The translations under genes were made by a program, and so were the position numbers. A DNA stretch of 64,000 nucleotides from an uncultured Acidobacteriota bacterium (GTDB taxonomy: Bacteria; Acidobacteriota; Vicinamibacteria; Vicinamibacterales; CAVVIG01): NCBI GenBank assembly GCA_902825985.1, contig CADEDC010000003.1, positions 74,926 to 138,925 of the forward strand, written 5' to 3'. Of the stretch, positions 1 through 6,982 are shown piece by piece. The first letter of the stretch is position 1, and each line of letters begins with the position of its first letter. The notes below the pieces were generated by a model that searched no databases, was not told the origin of the DNA, and worked only from the letters and a program-made list of their open reading frames with translations.

Positions 1-1
1 C

Positions 2-784
2 CTGCCGTACGCCATCGACGTCGACGGCCAGACGGTGACGATGTACGACCCGGTCACCCACGTGTCGCTCGAAACCGAGGAGGCGTTCTCAATCGTCAAG
101 TCGGCGCCGCGCGATCGCCGGTGGATCCGGATCAAGCGTCCGGTCGTCACGGTCGGCGGCGAGTTGACGCTGGAGATGCTCGATCTGCAGTTCAACCCGA
201 TCGCGAAGTACCACGAGGCGCCGATCCAGCTGAAGGCGAACGGCGGCGTGTTTCTCGTCGACGACTTCGGCCGGCAGCGGATGCGGCCGGAGGATCTGCT
301 GAACCGCTGGATCGTGCCGCTGGAGAGCCGCGTCGACTACCTGACGCTGCACACCGGCAAGAAGTTCCAGGTGCCGTTCGACGTCCTCATCGTGTTCGCC
401 ACCAACCTCGATCCGGCGTCGCTCGCCGACGAGGCGTTCCTACGCCGCATCCCCTACAAGATCCCGGTCGAGGATCCGAGCATGGACCAGTTCGTCCGCA
501 TCTTCGAGATGAACTGCCGGAAGCGCGGACTGCGCTTCCACCAGGTCATGATCGCGTATCTCCAGCGCCGCCACTACGTCCCGAACCAGCGGCCGCTGCG
601 CGCCTGTCATCCGCGCGACCTCCTCGATCAGGTGACGGCCCTGTGCCGCTATCGCGGACAGGAACCGGCCATCACCCGCGAGCTGCTCGATGCCGCGTGC
701 CGGGCCTACTTCGTCGACACCGACGAGTCGCATGCCACCCGGCGGGGCGGCCGGCTGCGCCGCCGCCAGGTCGAGGAGTCCTGA
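2..784 (+). CDS. AAA+ ATPase, 5'-truncated by window edge
   Basis: The frame is open from base 2, so the N-terminus and Walker A lie outside the window. What remains has a Walker B-like stretch (GGVFLVDDFGRQ), a sensor-1-like segment (VLIVFATNLDP) and an arginine-finger-like RRIPYKIP region. This is the order expected in an AAA+ ATPase core followed by a C-terminal helical lid. The next gene begins at the base after its stop, so the two are probably co-transcribed. The substrate is unknown and I do not recognise a named subfamily. Confidence 0.75.
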   Translation: MPYAIDVDGQTVTMYDPVTHVSLETEEAFSIVKSAPRDRRWIRIKRPVVTVGGELTLEMLDLQFNPIAKYHEAPIQLKANGGVFLVDDFGRQRMRPEDLLNRWIVPLESRVDYLTLHTGKKFQVPFDVLIVFATNLDPASLADEAFLRRIPYKIPVEDPSMDQFVRIFEMNCRKRGLRFHQVMIAYLQRRHYVPNQRPLRACHPRDLLDQVTALCRYRGQEPAITRELLDAACRAYFVDTDESHATRRGGRLRRRQVEES

Positions 785-1405
785 GTGGCGCCGGGCTCGC
801 GCGAGCGTCTCTCGGATCTGGCGGCGCGGCTGGTCGTCGCGACGCTGTTCGTGCTGCTGTCGATCAATCTGCTGGGCGACTTCCAGCGCACCCAGCACCT
901 CACGGGTCTGTTGCTGCTGGTCAGCGAGGCGCTGGTCGTCGTACTGACCATCTTCAGGCGCCGCGCCCAGGTCGTCGATCGCACGCTGGCGGCCGCCGCC
1001 GTCACGGCCGTGTCGCTCGTCGGCCCGCCGCTGTTGCGTGCCGGCGGCGCCGAGCCGCTGCTGCCCGACATGGTGACCGCCAGCCTGTCGTCGTTCGGTC
1101 TCTGTTTCGTCATCGCCGGCAAGGTCGTGCTCGGTCGCAGCTTCGGCCTCATCCCGGCCAACCGCGGCATCGTCGCCCGCGGGCCCTATGGCTGGATGCG
1201 GCATCCCATCTACACGGGCTACCTGCTGACGCACGTCGGCTTCATCGCTGCGCACCCGACGATGTGGAACGTCACCGTGATCCTGGTGTCGGATACCGTG
1301 CTGATCGTGCGGGCGCTGATGGAGGAGCGTGTGCTCAACCAGGACGAGCAGTATCGGGCGTATTGTGCGAAGGTCGGATGGCATCTGGTGCCGGGGGTGT
1401 TCTGA
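785..1405 (+). CDS. Isoprenylcysteine carboxyl methyltransferase-like membrane protein
   Basis: A 206-residue integral membrane protein with several hydrophobic segments and the ICMT/PEMT-family signature near the C-terminus: GPYGWMRHPIYTGYLL, followed about 45 residues later by EERVL and YRAY. Those residues bind S-adenosylmethionine in the family, so a SAM-dependent methyltransferase is likely. Bacterial members rarely have a known substrate. It starts with GTG directly after the ATPase stop, and its own stop shares a base with the next ATG. Confidence 0.8.
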   Translation: MAPGSRERLSDLAARLVVATLFVLLSINLLGDFQRTQHLTGLLLLVSEALVVVLTIFRRRAQVVDRTLAAAAVTAVSLVGPPLLRAGGAEPLLPDMVTASLSSFGLCFVIAGKVVLGRSFGLIPANRGIVARGPYGWMRHPIYTGYLLTHVGFIAAHPTMWNVTVILVSDTVLIVRALMEERVLNQDEQYRAYCAKVGWHLVPGVF

Positions 1406-1962
1406 TGGGCCTGTTTCTTCAGCCGTTGCCGTCGATCGGCGTGCCGATGATCATCAACGCGCGCAGCGGCCAGTCGATCGCGTCGTCGGTCGAGGTGGCG
1501 ACGACCCGGACGGCGCGTCGTCGCGGGCTGCTCGGCCGCGCATCGCTGCCGGCCGGCTGCGCCTTCGTCCTCGCGCCCTGCCGGGCGGTGCACACCATCG
1601 GCATGCGGTTCGCCATCGACGTGCTCTTCGTCGACGGGGACGGCCGGGTGTTGAAGATCGTGGAGCAGATGTCCGGCTGGCGCATCGCGATCGCGCCGGC
1701 GGCGGCGGTCACCATCGAGCTGTGGAGCGGCGCCGTGCGGGCGATGGACGTCCACGTCGGCGATCGTCTGGCGCTGGCGCCGGCGTTCGTCGAGCGCGTC
1801 GGCCGCTACGCGCCGTCGGCCATCACGCCGGACAACACCCGGCCGGCGTCGCTGGGCGTTCGGCCCGAGGTGAAGCGGACGCCCGCTCCGGCGCCGGCCA
1901 CCGCGCTGCCGGCCGACTCCCGCGACCGCGAGGACGAGCAGGCCGGCAGTCTCGTCGCCTGA
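1405..1962 (+). CDS. DUF192 domain protein
   Basis: A 185-residue protein whose residues 20-125 match the DUF192 fold: RRRGLLGRASLP near the start, then CRAVHTIGMRFAIDVLFVD with the typical HTxGMRF core. Family members are small, often exported proteins of unknown function. The start overlaps the preceding stop (TGATG). An in-frame ATG at 1447 is an alternative start that would remove 14 residues. The last 55 residues are Pro/Ala-rich and probably unstructured. It ends 3 bp from the convergent Smr gene. Confidence 0.75.
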   Translation: MGLFLQPLPSIGVPMIINARSGQSIASSVEVATTRTARRRGLLGRASLPAGCAFVLAPCRAVHTIGMRFAIDVLFVDGDGRVLKIVEQMSGWRIAIAPAAAVTIELWSGAVRAMDVHVGDRLALAPAFVERVGRYAPSAITPDNTRPASLGVRPEVKRTPAPAPATALPADSRDREDEQAGSLVA

Positions 1963-1965
1963 CCT

Positions 1966-2241
1966 TCACGGCGCCGACCGCAGCCGCGCCAGCGTCGCGC
2001 CGAGGTGGGCATCGGTGTCGTCCCAGAACGCCTCGACGAGCGGATGTCGCTCGAGAGCCGCCTGCACGAGGCCGCGCTGCACCCCGCGCCCGCGGCCGTG
2101 CACGATCCGGACGTCGGTCAGTCCGGCCGCGACTGCCGCCCGCACGTACTCCTCCACCACCGACACGACATCACGCGCCGCGAACGCATGCAGGTCGATC
2201 GCCGCCTCGATTGGGACCCGGTGGATGTCGTCATCAGGCAT
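1966..2241 (-). CDS. Smr domain protein
   Basis: A stand-alone 91-residue Smr domain, as found at the C-terminus of MutS2. It has the DLHAF motif near residue 17, VRIVHGRGRGV in the middle and a conserved C-terminal helix. Smr domains are nucleic-acid-binding or nicking modules. The HGRGxG loop is the conserved catalytic or binding loop. It is short but complete. It lies 32 nt downstream of queF on the same strand and may be co-transcribed with it. Confidence 0.8.
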   Translation of the reverse strand: MPDDDIHRVPIEAAIDLHAFAARDVVSVVEEYVRAAVAAGLTDVRIVHGRGRGVQRGLVQAALERHPLVEAFWDDTDAHLGATLARLRSAP

Positions 2242-2273
2242 GCGGCAGCGGCTCCGGCTGCGAATGGCGGGTA

Positions 2274-2624
2274 TCAGTGTGGCTTGCGATGGGTCGCGGT
2301 GACCGAGGTCGTGATGCCGCCGCGGGCCGAGAAGTCACCGACGACGGTGATCTCATGCGGGTCGAGCAGCGCGACCAGGTCGTCGAGAATCTGGTTCGTG
2401 ACCGTCTCGTAGAAGATGCCGCGGTTGCGGAACTCGACCATGTAGTACTTGAGCGACTTGAGTTCGACGCAGCGCTGGTCGGGGACGTAAGTAATCCGTA
2501 TCTCGCCGAAATCAGGCAGTCCGGTCTTCGGGCAGACGGAGGTGAACTCGGGGCAGCGGATCAGGATTTCGAAGCGCCGTTCGGGCCGCGGATTCGGAAA
2601 GGTTTCGAGCGTCGAGCTGGACAT
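2274..2624 (-). CDS. queF: NADPH-dependent preQ0 reductase (QueF)
   Basis: This enzyme reduces 7-cyano-7-deazaguanine to preQ1 in queuosine biosynthesis. The 116-residue length fits the single-domain (YkvM-type) class. It has the active-site Cys in TSVCPKTGLPDFGEI and the QueF signature ELKSLKYYM. The open frame continues upstream, but the ATG at 2624 is chosen because family similarity begins there and an extended -10 element lies 8 nt upstream. No preQ1 riboswitch fits in so short a leader. It is divergent from the HU gene. Confidence 0.92.
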   Translation of the reverse strand: MSSSTLETFPNPRPERRFEILIRCPEFTSVCPKTGLPDFGEIRITYVPDQRCVELKSLKYYMVEFRNRGIFYETVTNQILDDLVALLDPHEITVVGDFSARGGITTSVTATHRKPH

Positions 2625-2632
2625 CACGTAAA

Positions 2633-2638
2633 ATTCTA
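2633..2638 (-). promoter_or_regulatory. Extended -10 element for queF
   Basis: On the minus strand the sequence TGCTAGAAT ends 8 nt before the queF ATG. It is a good -10 hexamer (TAGAAT) with a TGn extension. The implied transcription start is within a couple of bases of the start codon, so the mRNA would be nearly leaderless. Confidence 0.5.
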
Positions 2639-2641
2639 GCA

Positions 2642-2667
2642 TTCTGGCCAGAAAACCGCGTTTTCTG
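2642..2667. promoter_or_regulatory. Two overlapping palindromes between queF and HU
   Basis: A 12-bp perfect palindrome TTCTGGCCAGAA (2642-2653) overlaps a second inverted repeat, CAGAAAAC-CGC-GTTTTCTG (2649-2667, 8-bp arms). They lie upstream of the queF -10 and 12 bp before the HU -35. A repressor or activator bound here could affect both genes. No regulator is identified. Confidence 0.45.
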
Positions 2668-2678
2668 CGCAATCCGGT

Positions 2679-2708
2679 TTGACACCTGCGAGAGGCGCGC
2701 GTTACGAT
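2679..2708 (+). promoter_or_regulatory. Sigma-70 type promoter of the HU gene
   Basis: TTGACA (2679-2684), an 18-bp spacer, then TACGAT (2703-2708). This is one of the best sigma-70 matches in the window. The start site would fall near 2715, giving a leader of about 85 nt before the HU start. Confidence 0.7.
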
Positions 2709-2798
2709 TAGCCCGATTTCAGAGGCAAACCAGCGATCTTCGCAGCGCGCATGCGATCGCCGGTGAACATCACGCGCGACACAGCAAGGGGAACGACG

Positions 2799-3098
2799 AT
2801 GGCAGACGCCCGCAGGATGGGCAAATCCGAGCTCTTCTCGCACTTCGCGGAACGGTTCGAGGTGAAGCGGACGCAGGCCCGCGACTTCTTCGACGCGCTC
2901 GCGGAGCTGGCGGAAAAAGAGCTCAAACGCTCGGGCGAATTCGTGCTGCCCGGCATGGTCAAACTCGTAGTCCAGAAGCGCAAGGCGCGGATGGGTCGCA
3001 ACCCGGCGACGGGCGAGGCGATCAAGATCCCCGCAAAGACGGTTGTGAAGGCCCGCATCACCAAGCAGTTGAAAGACGCCGTCCTGCCGCGCAAGTAG
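2799..3098 (+). CDS. HU/IHF-family DNA-binding protein
   Basis: A 99-residue nucleoid-associated protein. The helical N-terminus (MGKSELFSHFAERF) is followed by the beta-arm region with GRNPATGEAIKIPAKTVVKAR, the hallmark of HU/IHF. The start at 2799 is preferred over 2751 because family similarity begins there and AAGGGGA lies about 7 nt upstream. It is slightly longer than classical HU (about 90 residues), with a Lys/Arg-rich C-terminus. It has its own strong promoter and is probably monocistronic. Confidence 0.9.
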   Translation: MADARRMGKSELFSHFAERFEVKRTQARDFFDALAELAEKELKRSGEFVLPGMVKLVVQKRKARMGRNPATGEAIKIPAKTVVKARITKQLKDAVLPRK

Positions 3099-3158
3099 GC
3101 GGCGACCCCGGCAAGCTCTGCCAGCCCCCCTTGTCGTAGTCTTCCGGTTCGTTCACAG

Positions 3159-3193
3159 AGGGCAGCGCGGCGGCCGCCGGGCCGCTGCGCCCT
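3159..3193 (+). terminator. GC-rich hairpin downstream of HU
   Basis: An imperfect inverted repeat beginning AGGGCAGCG and ending CGCTGCGCCCT can form a strong GC stem about 60 nt after the HU stop. There is no T-run, so it may be a rho-dependent or processing hairpin. The rest of 3099-3294 shows no gene. Confidence 0.3.
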
Positions 3194-3294
3194 CCCGACA
3201 GCGTCAGCTCAGCACTTGATCGACAGTCGTCGGGTTCGCTCTGCGGGTCCGCAGACGCAGACGCAGCGCGGCCGGTCGCGCGGGTGCGCAGCCG

Positions 3295-3534
3295 TCAGGC
3301 GGCGGTGGTCTTGGCGAGCCGCCGCGACGCCAGCGTCGCCGGCACCAGTCGGGCGACGCGCGCCTCGAGGTTGCCCACCGAGTCATCGTCGAGAATGATC
3401 CGGTCGTCGGCGCCGAGCAGGATCTCGGCGCTGTAGCGCTTCAGGCCGCGCAACGTGCGCACTTCGAAGTAGCGGACGTCGAAGACCTGGTTCTGGACGG
3501 CGAGGGATTCCGTCTTCACCAACGTACGAAGCAT
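3295..3534 (-). CDS. Small conserved-looking hypothetical protein
   Basis: A 79-residue protein of unknown function. Its centre (FDVRYFEVRTLRGLKRYSA, then EILLGADDRIILDDDS) looks like a small beta-rich domain. It has no signal peptide or membrane segment. GGAG lies 7 nt before the ATG. It is the last gene after the histidine kinase on the same strand (gap 90 nt). A 16-codon reading frame (3586-3536) ends 1 nt before its start and could couple translation. Its position suggests a link to the peptide/two-component locus, but no function can be assigned. Confidence 0.55.
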   Translation of the reverse strand: MLRTLVKTESLAVQNQVFDVRYFEVRTLRGLKRYSAEILLGADDRIILDDDSVGNLEARVARLVPATLASRRLAKTTAA

Positions 3535-3624
3535 CTCAATTCTCCAAGGCTGTCGCTGTGTGCGGTGCCGTCGTCGCCATGATCATCAGATCGGCGCCCG
3601 TCGATGGTCGATGCGTGCCAGCCG

Positions 3625-5367
3625 TCAGCTGGCCGCCTGCGCCGGCAGCGTTTCCCGGGCCGGGAAGCGCATGGTGAACTTCGTCCCGATGCCGACCTCG
3701 CTCTCGACGGCGATGCTGCCGTCGAGCTGTTCGACGATCCGCTTGCAGATCGCCAGGCCGAGGCCGAGGCCGCGTCGCTTGGTCGTCACGAACTCTTCGA
3801 AGATCGTCGCGAGCCGATCGGCGGGGATGCCGGAACCGGTGTCGGCGACCGTCACCTGCACGAAGCCGTCCTGCCGTCCGGTGGTGATGGTCACCGAGCC
3901 GCCGGCGGCTGTCGCCTGTATGCCGTTGGTGATCAGGTTGCGGTAGACGCGCCCGAGCGCGAAGCGGTCGCCGACGACCATCAGCGGACCGTCGCCGTAC
4001 TGTGCGTGCACGGCCACGCCCTGGCGCTCGCCCTCCGCCTTCATCGAGTCGACGATCTCCGACACCGACGTGTTCATGTCGAGGGCGAACCGCTCGATCG
4101 GTTTCGGTTTGACGATATTGCGGAGATCGTCCATGAAGCGCTTCAGGGTGGACAGTTCCCGGTCGATCGTCTTGCGGAACATGTCGCGCGACTCGGCGTC
4201 GAGATCGTCGCGCAGCAGCAGGCGCGTGCTGTTGCCGATGTTCTGGATCGGATGCGACAGGTCGTGGACGAGGCCGGCCGCAATCCGGCCGAACATCGCC
4301 TGGCGCTCCTGCTTCTTCACTTCCTCCTGCAGCTCGACGAGCCGGTCGGCCATCGTGTTGAACGACGCGCCGAGCTCCTGGAACTCGTCGTTGGTCGCGA
4401 TGTCGACCCGGGTCTCCAGATGACCGGCCGCCACCTGCTGGGTCGCCGCCTTGAGCGTCCAGATCGGCGCGATGAACCGGCGACCGAAGGTCAGTCCGAC
4501 GGCCATCATGATGAGCAGGGCGAGGGCGATGGCGATCGTCAGCTGCCGTCTCAGCGCCAGCGACGTGGCGAAGGCTTCGCTCGTCGGCTGTTCGACCATC
4601 ACGGTCCAGCCGAGCGTCGGGATCGCGGCGGCGACGGAGAGGACCGGCTCGCCGCCCTCGGGTGCGTACTCCACCCACGGCGGCGCCCCCGGCTGCAGCA
4701 GCGGGTGGCCGGATTCGCGCTGCGCCTGTGCGACGAGCGGCTTGCGATCGGGGTCGCCGTGCGCCATCAAGGTGCCATCGGCCGAGATCACCATGGCGTG
4801 GCCGCGGTTGCCGATGCGGATGCGATCGACCATGCGCCACATCTCTTCGAGGCTGATCTGGCCGATCAGCCAGCCGGCCGGCTGATTGAGCCGGCGCAGC
4901 TGGATGGCGAACTCGGTCGTTGGCAGTTGGTCCTCGTCGAACCGCACCGCCGTCATGCTGGCGCCGCCGACCCTGATCGTGGCGCCGGCCGGGATCGCCA
5001 GGCGCGTCGGGCCGACCCGGCTCGTCGCGACGGTGCCGCCGGCGGCATCGAACAGCGTGATCTCACGGAACTCGCGGAACTGCAGGATGTAGTTCTTGAC
5101 GATGCGGTCCTGCTGCCAGACCTCGAGTTCGGTGTCCTGCAGGTCGGCACCGAGGGCCTTCAGGATCTCGGCGTGGCCGGAAACGTAGCGGGTGATTTCC
5201 TCGGCGGCCCGTGCCGCGACGTTCTGGTTGCCGACGATGACGGTGTCGCGGGTGCCGGACTGGAGGGAGAACAGCGACACGAAGCCGTACAGGAGCAGCG
5301 GCACGACCGCGGCACCGGCCAGGATCAGCGCGAAGCGTACGGCGATGCGTCGGACCGCGAATCCCAT
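3625..5367 (-). CDS. Membrane sensor histidine kinase with Cache-type domain
   Basis: A 580-residue kinase. Transmembrane helix 1 is at about 8-36, followed by an extracytoplasmic Cache-like domain (about 37-285), helix 2 (286-304) and HAMP (306-355). A HisKA-type segment carries the likely phospho-acceptor His368 in GLVHDLSHPIQNIG. The C-terminal HATPase has an N box (NLITNGIQATA), a G1 box (DTGSGIPADR) and a G2 box (GLGLGLAICKRI). It starts 6 nt after the substrate-binding lipoprotein gene. The NtrC-type regulator two genes beyond that is its most likely partner. The ligand is unknown; the adjacent lipoprotein or the small peptide are candidates. Confidence 0.88.
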   Translation of the reverse strand: MGFAVRRIAVRFALILAGAAVVPLLLYGFVSLFSLQSGTRDTVIVGNQNVAARAAEEITRYVSGHAEILKALGADLQDTELEVWQQDRIVKNYILQFREFREITLFDAAGGTVATSRVGPTRLAIPAGATIRVGGASMTAVRFDEDQLPTTEFAIQLRRLNQPAGWLIGQISLEEMWRMVDRIRIGNRGHAMVISADGTLMAHGDPDRKPLVAQAQRESGHPLLQPGAPPWVEYAPEGGEPVLSVAAAIPTLGWTVMVEQPTSEAFATSLALRRQLTIAIALALLIMMAVGLTFGRRFIAPIWTLKAATQQVAAGHLETRVDIATNDEFQELGASFNTMADRLVELQEEVKKQERQAMFGRIAAGLVHDLSHPIQNIGNSTRLLLRDDLDAESRDMFRKTIDRELSTLKRFMDDLRNIVKPKPIERFALDMNTSVSEIVDSMKAEGERQGVAVHAQYGDGPLMVVGDRFALGRVYRNLITNGIQATAAGGSVTITTGRQDGFVQVTVADTGSGIPADRLATIFEEFVTTKRRGLGLGLAICKRIVEQLDGSIAVESEVGIGTKFTMRFPARETLPAQAAS

Positions 5368-5373
5368 CGGGCC

Positions 5374-6831
5374 TCAGTGAGTGGTCGCGACGGCAGGGGG
5401 CGGCGCCGGACGCCACAAGCGCAGCGTCGCCAGCGGATCCCGTCCCGGCTCCGCCGGCACGTCGAACGCCGTGCTGATCGCGCGCGCCCGTTCGCTCCAC
5501 GCCAGGAAGATCGCCGGCGGGTCGTCCAGAATCGCGCGCTGAAAGGCCGCCACGCCGGTCCTGTAAGCCTCGTCGTCCACGGCGTGCCGGATCGAGTCGA
5601 GGGCTGCGTCAACCGCCGGGCTGTCGTAGCCGCCGTAATTATACGGGCCTTTCGAGTGCCAGAATAAATAAGGGCGCAAGAGGGTTGGCGCGCTGGCGAG
5701 GTCGGTCAGCACCAGGTCGAAGTCGCTGTCCGCAATCCGCTTCAAGCTCGCTTCTGGCCCCGGCATCTCCAGCACGGCGGCAATCCCGACCGAGCGCAAC
5801 TGACGCTGCAGCGCGATGCCGATCCGTTCGTGCGTCGGATCGGCGATCAGCAGGCTGATCGTCAATGGCGCGTCGGCGGGGGCCAGCTGCCGTGGCTCGT
5901 AGGCGAGCGGCGGCAGTTCCTCCGGTGCCGCCCAATGATCCGGCCAGACGGGTCCGGCCGACGGCGTTCCGCGATTGCCGAGCACGTCGGCAATCAGGAG
6001 CGGTCGGTCGACCGCAGCGCTCATCCCCCGCCGGAGGCCCGGGTCGCGAAGCGCCGGCTTCTTGACGTTGAACAGCACGACATACTGGTAGTGACGTCGG
6101 TACGAGAACACCCGGACCTGAGAGGAGGGCTGCAACGAGTCCAACGCCTCGACACCAACCTCGAACAGCATGTCGACGTTGCCGCGGAGCAGGTCGGCCC
6201 AGGCGGCGCGCACCGACTCGTAGGGTTTCAGCTCGATGCGGCTGAGCGCCGGTGCGCCCTCCGTGTAGGCCTCGTTGGCGAGCAGGCGGGCGCCGTCATC
6301 CGGCGAACGCCGGAAGGCGCCAGAGCCGACACCGGGGGCGCCGGGCTTGGCAATCAATCCGTCGAGCGCCTCGAGCAGGAATGTCGAGGGGCGATGCAGG
6401 TGGAAGACCAGTTCGCGTTCGGACGCGACCTCCACCTGCTTCAGGTCGTCGAAGGCGGGTCCGAGCTGGCGCGGCAGCCGTTGCTCGATGACCTCGCGGA
6501 CGAGCGTGGCCGTGACGGGAGCGCCGTCGTGGAAGACGGCGTCACGGAGCGTCAGACGCAGCGCCCGTCGATCTGGCGAGTACGACCAACGTGCTGCGAG
6601 CTGCGGCGCCGGCCGGCCATCCCGCGCGAACAGCACGAGTGGCTCGGACGTCAGATTGGCGACCAGCTGGGCGATGCCGGCATCGGCGACCGCCCCGGTT
6701 GCGGCGCCGGCACCGAGGCCGATGTGGAGCGTCGTCGATGAACGAGGGTTGCTGGCCGGGCCGTCACCGCACCCGGCCGTCATCAGGAGAGCCGCAGCGA
6801 CAAAGAAACGCACGATGGCAGTTTTCCTCAC
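5374..6831 (-). CDS. Oligopeptide-type substrate-binding lipoprotein (SBP_bac_5), orphan
   Basis: A 485-residue protein with a lipoprotein signal ending in LLMTAGC (Cys21), so it is membrane-anchored on the outer face. The body matches family-5 solute-binding proteins: a domain containing SEPLVLFARDGRPAPQLAARW and LTLRDAVFHDGAPVTA, and the C-terminal PYNYGGYDSPAVDAALD. Such proteins normally deliver peptides to ABC permeases, but no permease or ATPase is adjacent. It is followed 6 nt later by the histidine kinase, which suggests it presents a ligand to that sensor. The start is GTG with a GGGGGAG sequence just upstream. Confidence 0.85.
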   Translation of the reverse strand: MRKTAIVRFFVAAALLMTAGCGDGPASNPRSSTTLHIGLGAGAATGAVADAGIAQLVANLTSEPLVLFARDGRPAPQLAARWSYSPDRRALRLTLRDAVFHDGAPVTATLVREVIEQRLPRQLGPAFDDLKQVEVASERELVFHLHRPSTFLLEALDGLIAKPGAPGVGSGAFRRSPDDGARLLANEAYTEGAPALSRIELKPYESVRAAWADLLRGNVDMLFEVGVEALDSLQPSSQVRVFSYRRHYQYVVLFNVKKPALRDPGLRRGMSAAVDRPLLIADVLGNRGTPSAGPVWPDHWAAPEELPPLAYEPRQLAPADAPLTISLLIADPTHERIGIALQRQLRSVGIAAVLEMPGPEASLKRIADSDFDLVLTDLASAPTLLRPYLFWHSKGPYNYGGYDSPAVDAALDSIRHAVDDEAYRTGVAAFQRAILDDPPAIFLAWSERARAISTAFDVPAEPGRDPLATLRLWRPAPPPAVATTH

Positions 6832-6851
6832 GCGACTCCCCCGACACGCAA

Positions 6852-6865
6852 CTACCGAGCGGTAG
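6852..6865. other. Small hairpin between peptide gene and lipoprotein gene
   Basis: CTACC-GAGC-GGTAG forms a 5-bp perfect stem with a tetraloop, 3 nt after the stop of the 33-codon peptide gene. It could act as an mRNA-processing or weak attenuation element, allowing more peptide than lipoprotein to be made. Confidence 0.3.
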
Positions 6866-6868
6866 CAG

Positions 6869-6970
6869 CTACTTGGCCGGCATGCCGCCGTCGATGTCGT
6901 CGATCATCAGCGGGCACCAGCCGGATGGCTTTGCGTTCTTCGTCGCCTTCTTCACAACCTTGATCTTCAT
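6869..6970 (-). CDS. Putative RiPP precursor peptide, 33 residues
   Basis: A 33-codon gene beginning 10 nt after the radical SAM maturase gene on the same strand. The N-terminal half is Lys-rich and lacks acidic residues. The C-terminal half is the probable core, SGWCPLMIDDIDGGMPAK, with one Trp, one Cys, two Pro and an acidic IDDID patch. A clear ribosome site (GAGGG, 7-nt spacer) overlaps the maturase stop, indicating translational coupling. I do not recognise the family. Trp and Cys next to Pro are plausible sites for radical SAM chemistry such as cyclophane or thioether formation. No dedicated protease or exporter is visible nearby. Gene order (maturase before precursor) is unusual. Confidence 0.7.
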   Translation of the reverse strand: MKIKVVKKATKNAKPSGWCPLMIDDIDGGMPAK

Positions 6971-6977
6971 ATTTATA

Positions 6978-6982
6978 CCCTC
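6978..6982 (-). promoter_or_regulatory. Ribosome-binding site of the peptide gene
   Basis: GAGGG, 7 nt before the peptide ATG, shares bases with the TGA stop of the maturase gene. It is the main sequence evidence that the 33-codon frame is translated. Confidence 0.65.

Noticed and set aside
121-1962. A 613-codon frame across the first three genes
   Set aside because: Its first part runs out of frame through the ATPase and methyltransferase genes and is Arg/Pro/Ala-rich without family motifs; only the part from 1405 (DUF192) is real.
2625-2660. preQ1 riboswitch upstream of queF
   Set aside because: The likely transcription start is within about 3 nt of the queF ATG, leaving no room for an aptamer.
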